From Hyphomicrobiales bacterium (lineage in GTDB: Bacteria; Pseudomonadota; Alphaproteobacteria; Rhizobiales; Rhizobiaceae), in the NCBI GenBank assembly GCA_900489925.1, contig UEHQ01000012.1, positions 481,979 to 545,978 of the forward strand: a stretch of DNA of 64,000 bases. Reading direction: 5' to 3'. The position numbers and the translations under genes are program-made. This document shows, piece after piece, positions 46,411 through 55,637 of the stretch. The notes beneath the pieces were generated by a model. The model was not told where the DNA came from. It searched no databases and saw only the letters and a list, made by a program, of their open reading frames with translations. Numbering within the stretch: the stretch's first letter is position 1; every line of letters starts with the position of its first letter.

Positions 46411-46920
46411 CTACTTTGCTGCGATCCTGGTTTGAATGCGCAAGGCCTGGACCGAAACAGTATCCTCGTCGATGAGCTTGGAATACTCGTCCTTGCTCCA
46501 GGGGTTACCGCTCTTGAAGACGTACCATTTCCCCTTGGGTTCGCGCTTCTGGTAGATGGTATCTCCAACCTTCAGATGCCTGAAGCACGTCCTGTTCTTC
46601 CCGCTCGTCTCTTTCGTCTTCCAGGTCGCAACCATGCAGAGTTTCCCGCTATTGGTCAGTTCCCAATGGCCTGTGCCATAGGTATCCACACCATCGGTGC
46701 TCGACCACGCCACGAAGGAACGGTTGGCTTCGGAGAAACGACCGCCGCCGACCTGCCACTGCCACGTCTTGTTGTCATAGATCTGCTTGAGCTCGCGTGG
46801 CGGAACGGGAACCGCACCCGGCGGCACCACCGATTTCTGGGTGGCTGCATGCGCTGCGGCAGTCGTCATCAGCATTGCCACGCCTGCGCCGAAGCCTATG
46901 AGGCGAACACTACTAGCCAT
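46411..46920 (-). CDS. Secreted DUF995 family protein
   Basis: This is 169 residues with a clear Sec signal peptide (RLIGFGAGVAMLMTTAAAHA, cleavage after AHA-A). The mature part has the DUF995 pattern: KQIYDNKTWQWQVGGGRFSE, FVAWSS, GTGHWELTNSGKLCMVATWK and RTCFRHLKVGDTIYQKREP, including two conserved cysteines that could pair. The family is common in rhizobia near polysaccharide genes; its role is unknown. The start overlaps the UDP-glucose dehydrogenase stop by 8 bp, so it is translationally coupled and likely works in the same periplasmic or envelope process. Confidence 0.85.
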   Translation of the reverse strand: MASSVRLIGFGAGVAMLMTTAAAHAATQKSVVPPGAVPVPPRELKQIYDNKTWQWQVGGGRFSEANRSFVAWSSTDGVDTYGTGHWELTNSGKLCMVATWKTKETSGKNRTCFRHLKVGDTIYQKREPKGKWYVFKSGNPWSKDEYSKLIDEDTVSVQALRIQTRIAAK

Positions 46921-48367
46921 CGATCATCTCCGTGATTTGAGCTTTCGGATTTATTTGTACAATTGGAGCTCGCGGCGTAGCGCGCACCAGGTTGCCAATC
47001 GCGACGCGCTTGCGAGGCGTGCTTGCCTTTGCCGCCCGCTGACGGCTCGCCTTGCCGACCGAGTGGACATGGAAGCCGAACTCCTCGGCAAGATGATCTT
47101 CGTCATATACGCCACGGAGGTCGACGATGAGGCGATCGCGCATGATCGTCCCCAACCGTGCAAAATCGAGGTTCACGAGCACGTCCCAGTCGGTCATCAA
47201 TACCGCAATGTCGGCTTTCGCGGCACATTGATAAGGATCCGCCGAGAACGTGATATCATTCAACATCAGGCGAGCATTGTTCATGCCTTCCGGGTCGAAC
47301 GCACTGATCTTGGCCCCTTCGTTCTGCAGCGCCTGGATCAGGGAGAGCGACGGCGAGTCCCGCATGTCGTCGGTATTTGCCTTGAACGTGAGGCCGAAGA
47401 TCGCGACCCGCTTGTTGCGGAGACTGCCGTTGACCAACTGACGCAGCCTGTTGATGAGCGTGCGTTTGCGCGCGGCGTTCACCGAGATGGTCTGTTCGAC
47501 CAGACGCATATGGACACCGTATTCCTGCGCGGTGCGCAGAAGCGCGATCGTGTCTTTCGGGAAGCACGACCCGCCATATCCAGGGCCGGCGCTGAGAAAG
47601 CTCGGGCCGATACGCTTGTCGAGGCCCATTCCGACGGAGACGTGCTTGATGTCGGCATCGATCTGCTCGCACAGGTCGGCCATCTCGTTGATAAAGGTGA
47701 TCTTGGCGGCCAGAAACGCGTTCGAGCCGTATTTGATCAGCTCGGCGCTGCGTCGGCCGGTTGTCAGGATCGTCGTGCCTGCGTCCGCTGCGACCTTGTA
47801 GACATCCGACAGCACGCCCCTGGCCCATACATCATCAGTACCGATCACCACGCGATCCGGGTTCATGAAGTCATAGATAGCCGAACCTTCCCTGAGAAAC
47901 TCGGGATTGGAGGCAACGGCGAAATTGAGCTCGGGCCTGATTTCGCGGATGATCCGCTCGATGCGATCGCCTGTCCCGACTGGCACCGTCGACTTGGTGA
48001 CGACGATCAGATCGTCGGACATGTTTTCGGCGATGTTCCTGGCGGCTGCGAAAACATATTGCAGGTCCGCCTCCCCATCCAATCCGCCCGAGGGAGTGCC
48101 GACGGCGATCAGAGCGACGTCAGCGCCCTTGATCGCGTTCGCCAGATCCGTTGTGAACTCCAGCCTCTGGGCCGCCATGTTCGACAGGATCAAATGATCA
48201 AGGCCCGGCTCGAAGATCGGAACGATGCCAAGCTTCAAACCTTCGACCCTTGACGCGTTGATGTCGACGCAGACAACATGATGACCCCACTCGGCCATGC
48301 AAGCACCGCTGACTAGGCCGACATATCCCGTACCAAGTACGACAATTCTCTTCGTGAAAGTTTGCAC
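46913..48367 (-). CDS. ugd: UDP-glucose 6-dehydrogenase
   Basis: This is 484 residues from the GTG at 48367, which lies 7 bases after AGGGGA; no ATG in frame has a site. The N-terminal Rossmann motif is RIVVLGTGYVGLVSGACMAE. VTKSTVPVGTGD, the catalytic cysteine in GPGYGGSCFPKDTIAL and FGLTFKANTDDMRDSPSL are all present. The enzyme oxidises UDP-glucose to UDP-glucuronate with two NAD+. The tail of about 50 residues after HSVGKASRQRAAKAS is basic and longer than usual. It is downstream of the UDP-glucuronate decarboxylase gene (47 bp gap), so the pair would make UDP-xylose from UDP-glucose. Confidence 0.95.
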   Translation of the reverse strand: MQTFTKRIVVLGTGYVGLVSGACMAEWGHHVVCVDINASRVEGLKLGIVPIFEPGLDHLILSNMAAQRLEFTTDLANAIKGADVALIAVGTPSGGLDGEADLQYVFAAARNIAENMSDDLIVVTKSTVPVGTGDRIERIIREIRPELNFAVASNPEFLREGSAIYDFMNPDRVVIGTDDVWARGVLSDVYKVAADAGTTILTTGRRSAELIKYGSNAFLAAKITFINEMADLCEQIDADIKHVSVGMGLDKRIGPSFLSAGPGYGGSCFPKDTIALLRTAQEYGVHMRLVEQTISVNAARKRTLINRLRQLVNGSLRNKRVAIFGLTFKANTDDMRDSPSLSLIQALQNEGAKISAFDPEGMNNARLMLNDITFSADPYQCAAKADIAVLMTDWDVLVNLDFARLGTIMRDRLIVDLRGVYDEDHLAEEFGFHVHSVGKASRQRAAKASTPRKRVAIGNLVRATPRAPIVQINPKAQITEMIDG

Positions 48368-48414
48368 GTCATCGTCCCCTTTTCTGATGAGTTTTGAATG
48401 CGTCCCAACTCGCT

Positions 48415-49449
48415 TCAAACCGCCAAAGCCACCGAAGCCGAAACCTTGCCGAGCTCTCGCTCGAAGTAGGCGATTGTGCGCTTCAAACCGTGGTCAACCG
48501 AGGTGGAAGGCTTCCAGCCGATTTCACGCTCGGCCTTCCTGATGTCGGGACGGCGCTGTTGTGGGTCGTCCACCGCCGACGGAAGATGGATGATGCGCGA
48601 GCTTGAATTGGTCAGAGCTATAATCTTCTCCGCCAGCTCCAGCACCGTGAACTCCGACGGGTTGCCGATATTGATCGGACCTGTCACGCCCATGGATGAT
48701 TGATAGAGTTTCAGGAAGCCGCCGATGAGATCGTCGACATAGCAGAAGGACCTTGTCTGGTTCCCGGAACCATAGACGGTAATATCCTGATTGGTCAGAG
48801 CCTGGACAATGAAATTGGAAACAACACGACCGTCGTCCGGCCGCATGCGAGGGCCGTAGGTGTTGAAGATACGACCGACCTTGATGGTGACGCCGTAGCA
48901 GCGCGCATAGTCGAAAATAAGGGATTCAGCGCAGCGCTTGCCTTCGTCGTAGCAGGCGCGAGGGCCGATCGTATTGACGTTGCCGAAATAGGTCTCGACC
49001 TGGGGCGATATCACCGGATCGCCGTAGACTTCCGAGGTGGACGCCTGAACAAAAATGGCGCCGTTTTTCTTGGCGATCTCCAGACCGTTCAAGGTTCCGA
49101 GAACGTTGGTCTTGGTGGTACCCACGGGATCAGCCTGGTAAGCCGGTGGCGAGGCAGGGCTCGCGAAATTGAAGAACGCGTCAACCTTGAGATCGAACGG
49201 CGCGCGCACGTCGTGGTTTTTCAGCTTGAAACCCGGCGTGGAAACAAGGTGCTGAATATTCTCCAGCCGACCCGTGGAGAAATCGTCGACGCAGATGACC
49301 TCATGGTCGAGCTTGAGAAGCTCCTCGCACAGATGCGAGCCAAGAAAACCGGCGCCTCCAGTGACGGCGGCAACTCTTCGCTGCTGACTTCTCTTGGGGG
49401 AGATGCTTCCGCTTCGAACGGATGATGCTGGCGCTTTAATTCCACTCAT
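48415..49449 (-). CDS. UDP-glucuronate decarboxylase / UDP-xylose synthase-like epimerase
   Basis: This is 344 residues from the ATG at 49449; a GGAG lies 12 bases upstream. It is an extended SDR enzyme: NAD motif [28 protein letters not shown], active-site tyrosine/lysine in [20 protein letters not shown], and [20 protein letters not shown] and [15 protein letters not shown]. This wording is that of UDP-xylose synthase (UXS), not of GalE. A basic N-terminal stretch of about 30 residues precedes the fold. Together with UDP-glucose dehydrogenase it should supply UDP-xylose for the polysaccharide locus. The promoter must lie in the AT-rich 355-bp region shared with the glycosidase gene. Confidence 0.92.
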   Translation of the reverse strand: MSGIKAPASSVRSGSISPKRSQQRRVAAVTGGAGFLGSHLCEELLKLDHEVICVDDFSTGRLENIQHLVSTPGFKLKNHDVRAPFDLKVDAFFNFASPASPPAYQADPVGTTKTNVLGTLNGLEIAKKNGAIFVQASTSEVYGDPVISPQVETYFGNVNTIGPRACYDEGKRCAESLIFDYARCYGVTIKVGRIFNTYGPRMRPDDGRVVSNFIVQALTNQDITVYGSGNQTRSFCYVDDLIGGFLKLYQSSMGVTGPINIGNPSEFTVLELAEKIIALTNSSSRIIHLPSAVDDPQQRRPDIRKAEREIGWKPSTSVDHGLKRTIAYFERELGKVSASVALAV

Positions 49450-49804
49450 GGCGATCGATACTCCTAGATTGTTGGAGACAGCGGATCTCCCTCCGCAAGG
49501 AAACCCGCGGACGACAGAAATCCGGAAGTCGTTAAAACAGCGACGATGGAGAGAAGGTTCTAGAAATACAATCGCAGCACAAATAGAGACACCGCGAGAT
49601 GAGCCATTACGACCCACAGTGAGGATTTATACCTCAGATATCGAAAGATATACTCTCGACATACTTAAGATTACCGAAGTCGATTTAATCGTCAATAACT
49701 AATTATCATATTGTTAATTTTTTTATTGCATTGCATCCAAAGCCGATTCGATCCATGCTGCACCGCATCAATCCCCACGAAATGCATAGCTGGATTAGAG
49801 CAAG
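49450..49804. promoter_or_regulatory. AT-rich divergent intergenic region
   Basis: This 355-bp region separates the UDP-xylose synthase and glycosidase genes. The stretch 49625-49735 is strikingly AT-rich (ATTATCATATTGTTAATTTT) against a GC-rich background, as expected for promoters or H-NS/Ros/MucR-type silencing sites in rhizobial exopolysaccharide loci. No individual element can be assigned. Confidence 0.45.
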
Positions 49805-50743
49805 ATGATTTCAGCTAGAAGCGCAAGGGTATGCGGATTAGCTCTCTGTCTGTTGGGGGGTGGCATGCCTCTTTTCGATCATCTTCGAGTGGCAGGGCCG
49901 ACAAAGGCCTCCGCTTCGCTTCAGACCTGGTTTCAGTACGGCATCTATGATCCTGGGAGCAGGATATCGAGAAACCAGATCTTTTCGATTTCCCACGTGT
50001 TCCTGTACTGGCAGGACATCAACACGACGGCTCTGGATCGAAGCATAGCCACGGCCGATCGGAATGGTCGCGATCTCCTGGTGACGGTCGAGCCCTACAC
50101 CCTGGCAAGTGATTGGCGAAGCGGATCAGGGCAGCTGCTTTCCGACATCACCGCCGGCCGGTTCGATGCACAGATCGCCAACGTCTGCACAGCTTTAAGC
50201 AAAGCGAAGCATCGAATTTACGTTCGCTGGGCACATGAGATGGAAGGCACTGAAGGGCGCTACCCTTGGGCCGGAAAAAAGCCGCAGAACTATATCGACG
50301 CGTATCGTCATTTCGTGACGCGATGCCGGGTTTTCCTTCCCGCCGCAAAGTATGTCTGGTCACCAAGAGGCGCCTCCAATTTCGAGGCGTACTATCCTGG
50401 CTCCGACTATGTCGACGTCGTTGGCTTCGCGATATGGGGGCTGCAGCGGTGGGAAATCAAGCGCACCGGCCGCGCAAGGACATATCTCGAGACACTGGCT
50501 CTCACCTACCAGAAGATGAGCGGCTTTGGAAAACCAATGATGGTCGCCGAGGCGGGCGCGGCTGGAGACCAAGCTTACAAGAGCGCTTGGCTTTCCGCTA
50601 TGTTTCAGGGGCAGACCTATGCAAACGACTTCCCGAACTTGTTCGCGGTCGTCTACTTCAACGACAGGGAGCCGTATCACTGGCCAGGCGGATATGGCTC
50701 TCCCGACTGGCGCATGGACGAAGCCGACATCCCGCAACAGTAG
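49805..50743 (+). CDS. Secreted GH26-like glycoside hydrolase
   Basis: This is 312 residues. The N-terminus RVCGLALCLLGGGMPLFDHL works as a signal peptide. The fold reads as a TIM barrel: FQYGIYDPGSR, VTVEPYTLASDWRSGSG, RIYVRWAHEMEGTEGRYPWA (acid/base Glu of the HE pair), KYVWSPRGAS, YVDVVGFAIWG and the second carboxylate in KPMMVAEAGAAGDQ. These match the mannanase-related GH26 clan that accompanies exopolysaccharide genes. It could trim or release the polymer made by the glycosyltransferase at 53245. It ends 32 bp from the convergent acyltransferase gene. The substrate is unknown. Confidence 0.82.
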   Translation: MISARSARVCGLALCLLGGGMPLFDHLRVAGPTKASASLQTWFQYGIYDPGSRISRNQIFSISHVFLYWQDINTTALDRSIATADRNGRDLLVTVEPYTLASDWRSGSGQLLSDITAGRFDAQIANVCTALSKAKHRIYVRWAHEMEGTEGRYPWAGKKPQNYIDAYRHFVTRCRVFLPAAKYVWSPRGASNFEAYYPGSDYVDVVGFAIWGLQRWEIKRTGRARTYLETLALTYQKMSGFGKPMMVAEAGAAGDQAYKSAWLSAMFQGQTYANDFPNLFAVVYFNDREPYHWPGGYGSPDWRMDEADIPQQ

Positions 50744-50775
50744 CGTGATCTTGGCAACCCGCGTCGCCTTGGCGG

Positions 50776-51849
50776 TCATGCGTTGGCGGACCTCCAGGAC
50801 GTGTTTAGTCGCTTCTTCAGGCGAAGCGCCGGTTCCTCGATGAGGCGCCAGGACAGCCAGGCGATCGGAAGCGTCACCGCCAATGAAACAGCAAACAATT
50901 CATACCAAGCCACACCAGGCCACAGTGCGCGGACGGTTTGCTGCACAGGCCAACCGTAGAGATAGGCCCCGTACGAAAGATCGCCCAAAGGCCTGACATC
51001 GGGCAAGCGTATCGCCCTCGTCGTGGCGAGATACATGATCGGATAGGCAGCGCAGAAAGGAAAGATAAACAGCAAGTTTCCATGCATCGCCATCATGACG
51101 CACAGCACTGCAAGCGCCGAGGCGAAAAGTGGATCGAGCTCAAATCGACCCGAAAGGAAGGCAACGAGCACACCGCACAGGAAAGACGGAAGCAGGAACG
51201 CCATATCCGAAATGAACTTGGTGCCAGCGTGGACAAAGATCTGCGTCTGGAAGGCTAGCGTCAAACCGAGAAGCACCAGAATTCCCACTGCGCTCATCAG
51301 CCGAAGGCGATACAGCAGGAATATCAATAGATAGCACGATATCTCAACGGGAATGGTCCAAAGGCTGCCATTGACGATGGCGCCGAGCCACTCGGTGGTG
51401 CCATAGAACTGGACTGAGGGGATGGAACTCACCGAATTGGGCAGCAAGAGGTTAAGACCAACAAAACTCCATCCGACGTTTGAGCGAAGATATGCAGCGA
51501 TGCCGAGATGAGAAAAGAAAGGCGCAAGAAGTAGCGCGCAGATGATCATGCTCACGAGGAGACCCGGATAGATGCGCAGGAACCGGTCCAGCAGGAACCT
51601 GATGCTGCCGCTGGATCGCTGAAGGCTGTGGGCGACAAAATATCCGCTCATGATCAAGAAGGCCATGACCGCATATATCCCGAGGATATTGTGAGCTCCC
51701 AGCAAGCGAACGAAAGGCTCGTTGGCCTCCGTATCTTCAGCGATCAGAAACGAATGGGAGAACAGCACGCAGCTTGCAAATACGAGACGCATGAAGTCCG
51801 CGTTCTGGGCGTATGTATTGGCACCACTATTCTTACTGGTATCAATCAT
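50776..51849 (-). CDS. Acyltransferase 3 family membrane protein (polysaccharide O-acylation)
   Basis: This is 357 residues with about ten hydrophobic helices. Family marks are FMRLVFASCVLFSHSFLIAE (the catalytic His in SHSF), FLIMSGYFVAHSL, FLLDRFLRIYPGLLVSMIIC and LGDLSYGAYLYGWPVQQTV near the C-terminus. Such proteins (OafA/ExoZ/WecH-like) transfer acetyl or other acyl groups to sugars of surface polysaccharides in the inner membrane. Its position between glycosidase and epimerase genes supports a role in the same polymer. Divergent from the epimerase across 415 bp. Confidence 0.9.
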   Translation of the reverse strand: MIDTSKNSGANTYAQNADFMRLVFASCVLFSHSFLIAEDTEANEPFVRLLGAHNILGIYAVMAFLIMSGYFVAHSLQRSSGSIRFLLDRFLRIYPGLLVSMIICALLLAPFFSHLGIAAYLRSNVGWSFVGLNLLLPNSVSSIPSVQFYGTTEWLGAIVNGSLWTIPVEISCYLLIFLLYRLRLMSAVGILVLLGLTLAFQTQIFVHAGTKFISDMAFLLPSFLCGVLVAFLSGRFELDPLFASALAVLCVMMAMHGNLLFIFPFCAAYPIMYLATTRAIRLPDVRPLGDLSYGAYLYGWPVQQTVRALWPGVAWYELFAVSLAVTLPIAWLSWRLIEEPALRLKKRLNTSWRSANA

Positions 51850-52264
51850 TAGAAAATCCTTACAGCGTGTTCGGTTGCTCGGCGATTAGAAGTATCCCGA
51901 ATGACCTACCTTGGCCGCTTTGATTTCCACCCCTCAAATATATTATCTTATCTTCCATGATGGACACGGAACAATATTTGTACTTTTTTCAAAGCGTATC
52001 TATTTTTCAAATTGACTGCAATATTAAATTATGAATATTTAATTAATAGGGTTGGGATACACCAAGGCAAAACTGCATCAATGCGCAGCCGATAATGCCT
52101 AATATTTACAACAAAATACCATAAATCCAATAGATTAGCGCGGCCACAATCTGGCCGGGCGTCATCAACCCGTTCCACAATCGCGCAGCCATCGTCGCAG
52201 GATATACTTGCGCATTAATGATCATCCCGACGCGATACTGGAACATATTTAGAAGGTGTATCTC
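51850..52264. promoter_or_regulatory. AT-rich divergent intergenic region
   Basis: This 415-bp gap separates the acyltransferase and epimerase genes and is very AT-rich at 51940-52050 (TTTTTCAAAG, ATTAAATTATGAATATTTAA). No gene is seen. It resembles the other AT-rich gap of this locus at 49450-49804, which suggests common control. Confidence 0.45.
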
Positions 52265-53248
52265 GTGAAAAATACAGTCTTGGTAACGGGTGGTGCCGGC
52301 TTCATCGGAAGCCATACCTGCAAACAACTGCAGATGAGCGGCTTCGTGCCGGTGGTCTACGACAACCTGTCGACGGGCCACGAAACCAATGTCAAATGGG
52401 GACCGCTGATCAAGGGCGAATTGCGCGATATGGATCACATCAAGCGTGTGATCAAGCTGTGGGAGCCGGCCTGCGTCGTGCATTTCGCCGCCTCGGCCTA
52501 CGTCGGTGAATCGACGGAGAACCCCAGCAAATACTATAACAACAACGTTCGAGGCATGATCTCGCTGCTGGATGCCTGCAAGGAGACGGGCGTTCGTAAC
52601 GTCGTCTTTTCGAGCAGTTGCGCCACATATGGCATGCCCCCACAAAGCCCGATCACCGAGAGCACACCGCAAAAGCCGATCAATCCCTATGGTCGGACCA
52701 AGCTGATCGGCGAATACATGCTTGAGGATTACAGGGCCGCCTATGACCTCTCCTACGTTTCACTTCGATACTTCAATGCCGCCGGCGCCGATCCGGACGG
52801 GGAGCTGCGCGAGAGGCATGATCCGGAGACGCATCTCATTCCCCGCGCTATTCTTGCGGCCGCCGGCCGCCTGCCGCAGCTGCAGATATTCGGCAATGAC
52901 TACGAGACCCCTGATGGTACGTGCATAAGAGACTATATCCACGTGACCGATCTCGCGCGTGCGCATGTACACGCGGTGAACTACCTCCTGGACGGGGGAG
53001 AAAGCGCCGCGATCAATCTGGGCTCAGGGCAGCCGACCTCGGTGCGGGAGATCGTCAACGCAATCGCGAAGTTCAGCAAGCGGTCCATAGCCGTCAAGGA
53101 AGAAAGCCGCCGTGCCGGCGACCCGCCAGTACTCTGCGCCGACACCTCCTACGCCCGCACAATGCTGAAGTTCACGCCGATGCATTCGGATATCGATACG
53201 ATCATCAAAACCGCGGCTCCGACCTTCGGCCTGGAGGTTGCTGAATGA
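52265..53248 (+). CDS. galE: UDP-glucose 4-epimerase
   Basis: This is 327 residues if started at the GTG at 52265, eight bases after AGAAGG. Another GTG at 52256 lies on that site and is less likely; no ATG is available before the NAD motif. Features are VLVTGGAGFIGSHTCKQLQ, VVHFAASAYVGES, SSSCATYG (Ser), the YxxxK pair in INPYGRTKLIGEYML, RYFNAAGADPDGELRE and TCIRDYIHVTDLA. All fit GalE, which interconverts UDP-glucose and UDP-galactose. Its stop overlaps the glycosyltransferase ATG by 4 bp, so the sugar nucleotide supply and the synthase are coupled. Confidence 0.94.
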   Translation: MKNTVLVTGGAGFIGSHTCKQLQMSGFVPVVYDNLSTGHETNVKWGPLIKGELRDMDHIKRVIKLWEPACVVHFAASAYVGESTENPSKYYNNNVRGMISLLDACKETGVRNVVFSSSCATYGMPPQSPITESTPQKPINPYGRTKLIGEYMLEDYRAAYDLSYVSLRYFNAAGADPDGELRERHDPETHLIPRAILAAAGRLPQLQIFGNDYETPDGTCIRDYIHVTDLARAHVHAVNYLLDGGESAAINLGSGQPTSVREIVNAIAKFSKRSIAVKEESRRAGDPPVLCADTSYARTMLKFTPMHSDIDTIIKTAAPTFGLEVAE

Positions 53249-55080
53249 GCTCAGTTGAAATGCACGGATCGGCGGACCTGTCCGCCGCCGCGGTTCAACC
53301 GCGCCCGCTGGAGCCGCTGTTGAGCGGCTCCATGAAATCAACCTTCATCGTCGGCTTCCTCATATGGTGGGCGTCGTTCCTCTATTTCTGGATGTGGTGG
53401 CTGCAGCCGGACCACATCCAGTCATGGGCGATGTATGGACTGGCGACCTTTGTCCTCGCATGGGCGACGATAACGCCCGTCTATTTCATGGTTTTGTTCT
53501 ACCGGGCCAAAGTCATTCCGGCAGCCCGCGAGTGGCTGCAGCCGCCGCCCCGCATTGCGCTCGTTGTCACCAAGGCGCCATCGGAACCGCTTGAGGTCGT
53601 CGCCAAGACGCTGACCGCCATGATGGCGCAGGTGGGCCATTCCTTCGATGTGTGGCTGGCGGACGAGGATCCGTCCGCGGAAACGCGAGCCTGGTGCGAC
53701 GAACGCGGGGTCCATATCTCGACGCGCAAGAATGTCGAAGCATATCACCAGACCGCCTGGCCGAGGCGAACGCGCTGCAAGGAAGGAAACCTTGCCTACT
53801 TCTACGACATGTATGGATATGAACGTTACGACTTCGTCCTGCAGTTCGATGCCGACCATGTTCCCGAGAAGACCTATCTGCAGGAGGTGATGAAGGGCTT
53901 CGCCGACAGCCGGGTTGGCTATGTCTCGGCGCCCAGCATCTGCGACGCGAACGCGCCGACAAGCTGGTCGGCCAGGGGACGGCTATACGCGGAAGCCAGC
54001 ATGCACGGCTCCCTTCAGGTCGGATACAATGACGACTGGGCGCCGCTATGCATCGGGTCGCATTACGCGGTGCGGACCGCCGCGCTGAAACAGGCAGGCG
54101 GCCTCGGCCCGGAGCTGGCGGAAGACCACTCCACCACCTTGCTGATGAATGCCGCCGGGTGGCGCGGCGTGCACGCGATCGACGCCATCGCGCATGGTGA
54201 TGGACCGCAGACCTTCGCCGACATGGTGGTGCAGGAATTCCAGTGGTCGCGCAGCCTGACGACAATTCTTCTGCAATACCTTCCCCGCTACTATGGCCAG
54301 CTGACCGGAAAGCTGAAATTCCAGTTCCTGTTCGCGCAGCTGTGGTATCCGCTTTTCTCGGTCGCCATGGCCGTCATGTTCGCGATGCCGCTGGTCGCGA
54401 TCCTCGCCGGGCGCAATTACGCAATCGTCACCTACTACGACTTCTTCATCCACTTCACGCCGATATCGCTGTCGCTGATCTTCTTCTCGTTCTTCTGGCG
54501 GCGCACGATGAGCTATCGCCCGTTCGATGCGAAGGTTTTCTCCTGGGAGAACATTCTCTACATCTTCGCGCGATGGCCGTGGTCGCTGATCGGATGCCTG
54601 TCGAGCTGCAAGGACAAAGTCACCGGCAAGTTCGTCGACTTCAAGATCACGCCGAAGGGCACGAAACAGACCGATCACGTGCCGGCGCGTGTGCTCTACC
54701 CGTATGTCGCGCTCGCTCTCGTATCCGCAGGCGTCGCGGCATTCTTCCCGACGACAGAAGCGGCGCATGGCTTCTACATCTTCGCGATCATGAACGCCTT
54801 GATCTACTCGCTGCTGGCGCTGATGATTTTCATCTTCCACGTGACGGAAAACAAGGTTCGGTCACTCCCACGTCTACCCTCGCTATGGCTAGCAATCCTC
54901 GGGATCATGCTTTCAATTTCTATCGCGGCGTATGCAATCCCCAGCCACGGGCGCCTGGGCTTGGTGGCCCTCACGAAGGGCACTCAGATTGAAGCCAGCG
55001 TCGCTCGCCATTTAGGGGTAGACCTCCAGCAGCTTACGTATGCGCCGTCGGCACGTCCCTCGATTTGGCTCTGGCGGTGA
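53245..55080 (+). CDS. Membrane glycosyltransferase family 2, cellulose-synthase-like
   Basis: This is 611 residues with two N-terminal membrane helices ([38 protein letters not shown]), a cytoplasmic GT2 domain and about five C-terminal helices. Catalytic landmarks are [12 protein letters not shown] (first Asp), [17 protein letters not shown] (DxD) and [10 protein letters not shown] (the TED-type general base). The processivity motif QxxRW is present as QEFQWSR, with Gln in place of Arg. There is no PilZ domain as in BcsA. It is translationally coupled to galE. It probably polymerises a beta-linked glycan from UDP-sugars made by the adjacent genes; the polymer is unidentified. Confidence 0.9.
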   Translation: MSSVEMHGSADLSAAAVQPRPLEPLLSGSMKSTFIVGFLIWWASFLYFWMWWLQPDHIQSWAMYGLATFVLAWATITPVYFMVLFYRAKVIPAAREWLQPPPRIALVVTKAPSEPLEVVAKTLTAMMAQVGHSFDVWLADEDPSAETRAWCDERGVHISTRKNVEAYHQTAWPRRTRCKEGNLAYFYDMYGYERYDFVLQFDADHVPEKTYLQEVMKGFADSRVGYVSAPSICDANAPTSWSARGRLYAEASMHGSLQVGYNDDWAPLCIGSHYAVRTAALKQAGGLGPELAEDHSTTLLMNAAGWRGVHAIDAIAHGDGPQTFADMVVQEFQWSRSLTTILLQYLPRYYGQLTGKLKFQFLFAQLWYPLFSVAMAVMFAMPLVAILAGRNYAIVTYYDFFIHFTPISLSLIFFSFFWRRTMSYRPFDAKVFSWENILYIFARWPWSLIGCLSSCKDKVTGKFVDFKITPKGTKQTDHVPARVLYPYVALALVSAGVAAFFPTTEAAHGFYIFAIMNALIYSLLALMIFIFHVTENKVRSLPRLPSLWLAILGIMLSISIAAYAIPSHGRLGLVALTKGTQIEASVARHLGVDLQQLTYAPSARPSIWLWR

Positions 55081-55089
55081 ACCATTACG

Positions 55090-55200
55090 CAGCTTCGCGC
55101 CTATGGAATTGGCGCGCGTCAAACTCGTCAAGCACCTCCTTCGCCTCGCAATAGTTGATGCCGCCGCCGCAGACGATAACGGGTAGGTCGCGCCCTTGAC
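55090..55200 (-). pseudogene. Possible remnant of a thiamine-diphosphate enzyme (IolD/acetolactate-synthase-like)
   Basis: In one reverse frame the sequence reads [19 protein letters not shown] and then VLDEFDAR. This resembles the central domain of ThDP-dependent enzymes (pattern RPVIVAGGGVxYSEA). Only about 35 codons are readable and the fragment joins directly to the ureG remnant, so this is a rearranged debris region. The assignment is weak. Confidence 0.25.
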
Positions 55201-55204
55201 TAGA

Positions 55205-55610
55205 TCAGCGACAACGGCTCTCGCGCACCCGGCTCGGGGCCGGCGGTCGATGACCAGAAGGTCGGAGCACGTGGTGCCAGGATCACCCTTGTGCGGAATT
55301 TCCTCTCCCTGGCAGACCGAAATGACATAAATTGTCAGGTCTGCGAGGTCCAACGAGAAGGTCGCAGCCAGATTGTCGCCGCCGGATTCGATAGAAACAA
55401 TGTCGAGATCCGGAATACGGCGGTTCAGCCTTCAATGGCTTGGAGATTGACGGAAGCGTCCTCTCGCACGCGGTATGCGGGCATCCGCCGGTCTCAACGC
55501 CGACGATACGATCGGATGATAACGCCTACATTCATAGGACCTTAAGCATCCTCTTTCGTGTAGACATCGTTCGTAACGACGGCGACCGAGTAGCGCTCAC
55601 CCAGAGATCG
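55205..55610 (-). pseudogene. ureG: Shattered ureG (urease accessory GTPase) remnant
   Basis: UreG segments can be read in the right order on the reverse strand but in shifting frames. ERYSVAVVTNDVYTKEDA is at about 55545-55606. VETGGCPHTA is at about 55475-55500 and [11 protein letters not shown] at about 55427-55465. [40 protein letters not shown] and SDLLVID lie at about 55253-55426. The P-loop N-terminus (GPVGSGKT in the family) is missing, as is the C-terminal third. At least three frame changes and a stop after KEDA exclude function. UreG is the GTPase that loads nickel into urease with UreE, UreF and UreD. It lies directly after the urea transporter in the same orientation, so it was probably once the end of this operon. 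Confidence 0.8.
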
Positions 55611-55637
55611 GAAGCGCGGATGCGTGCTAGCGTAAAA

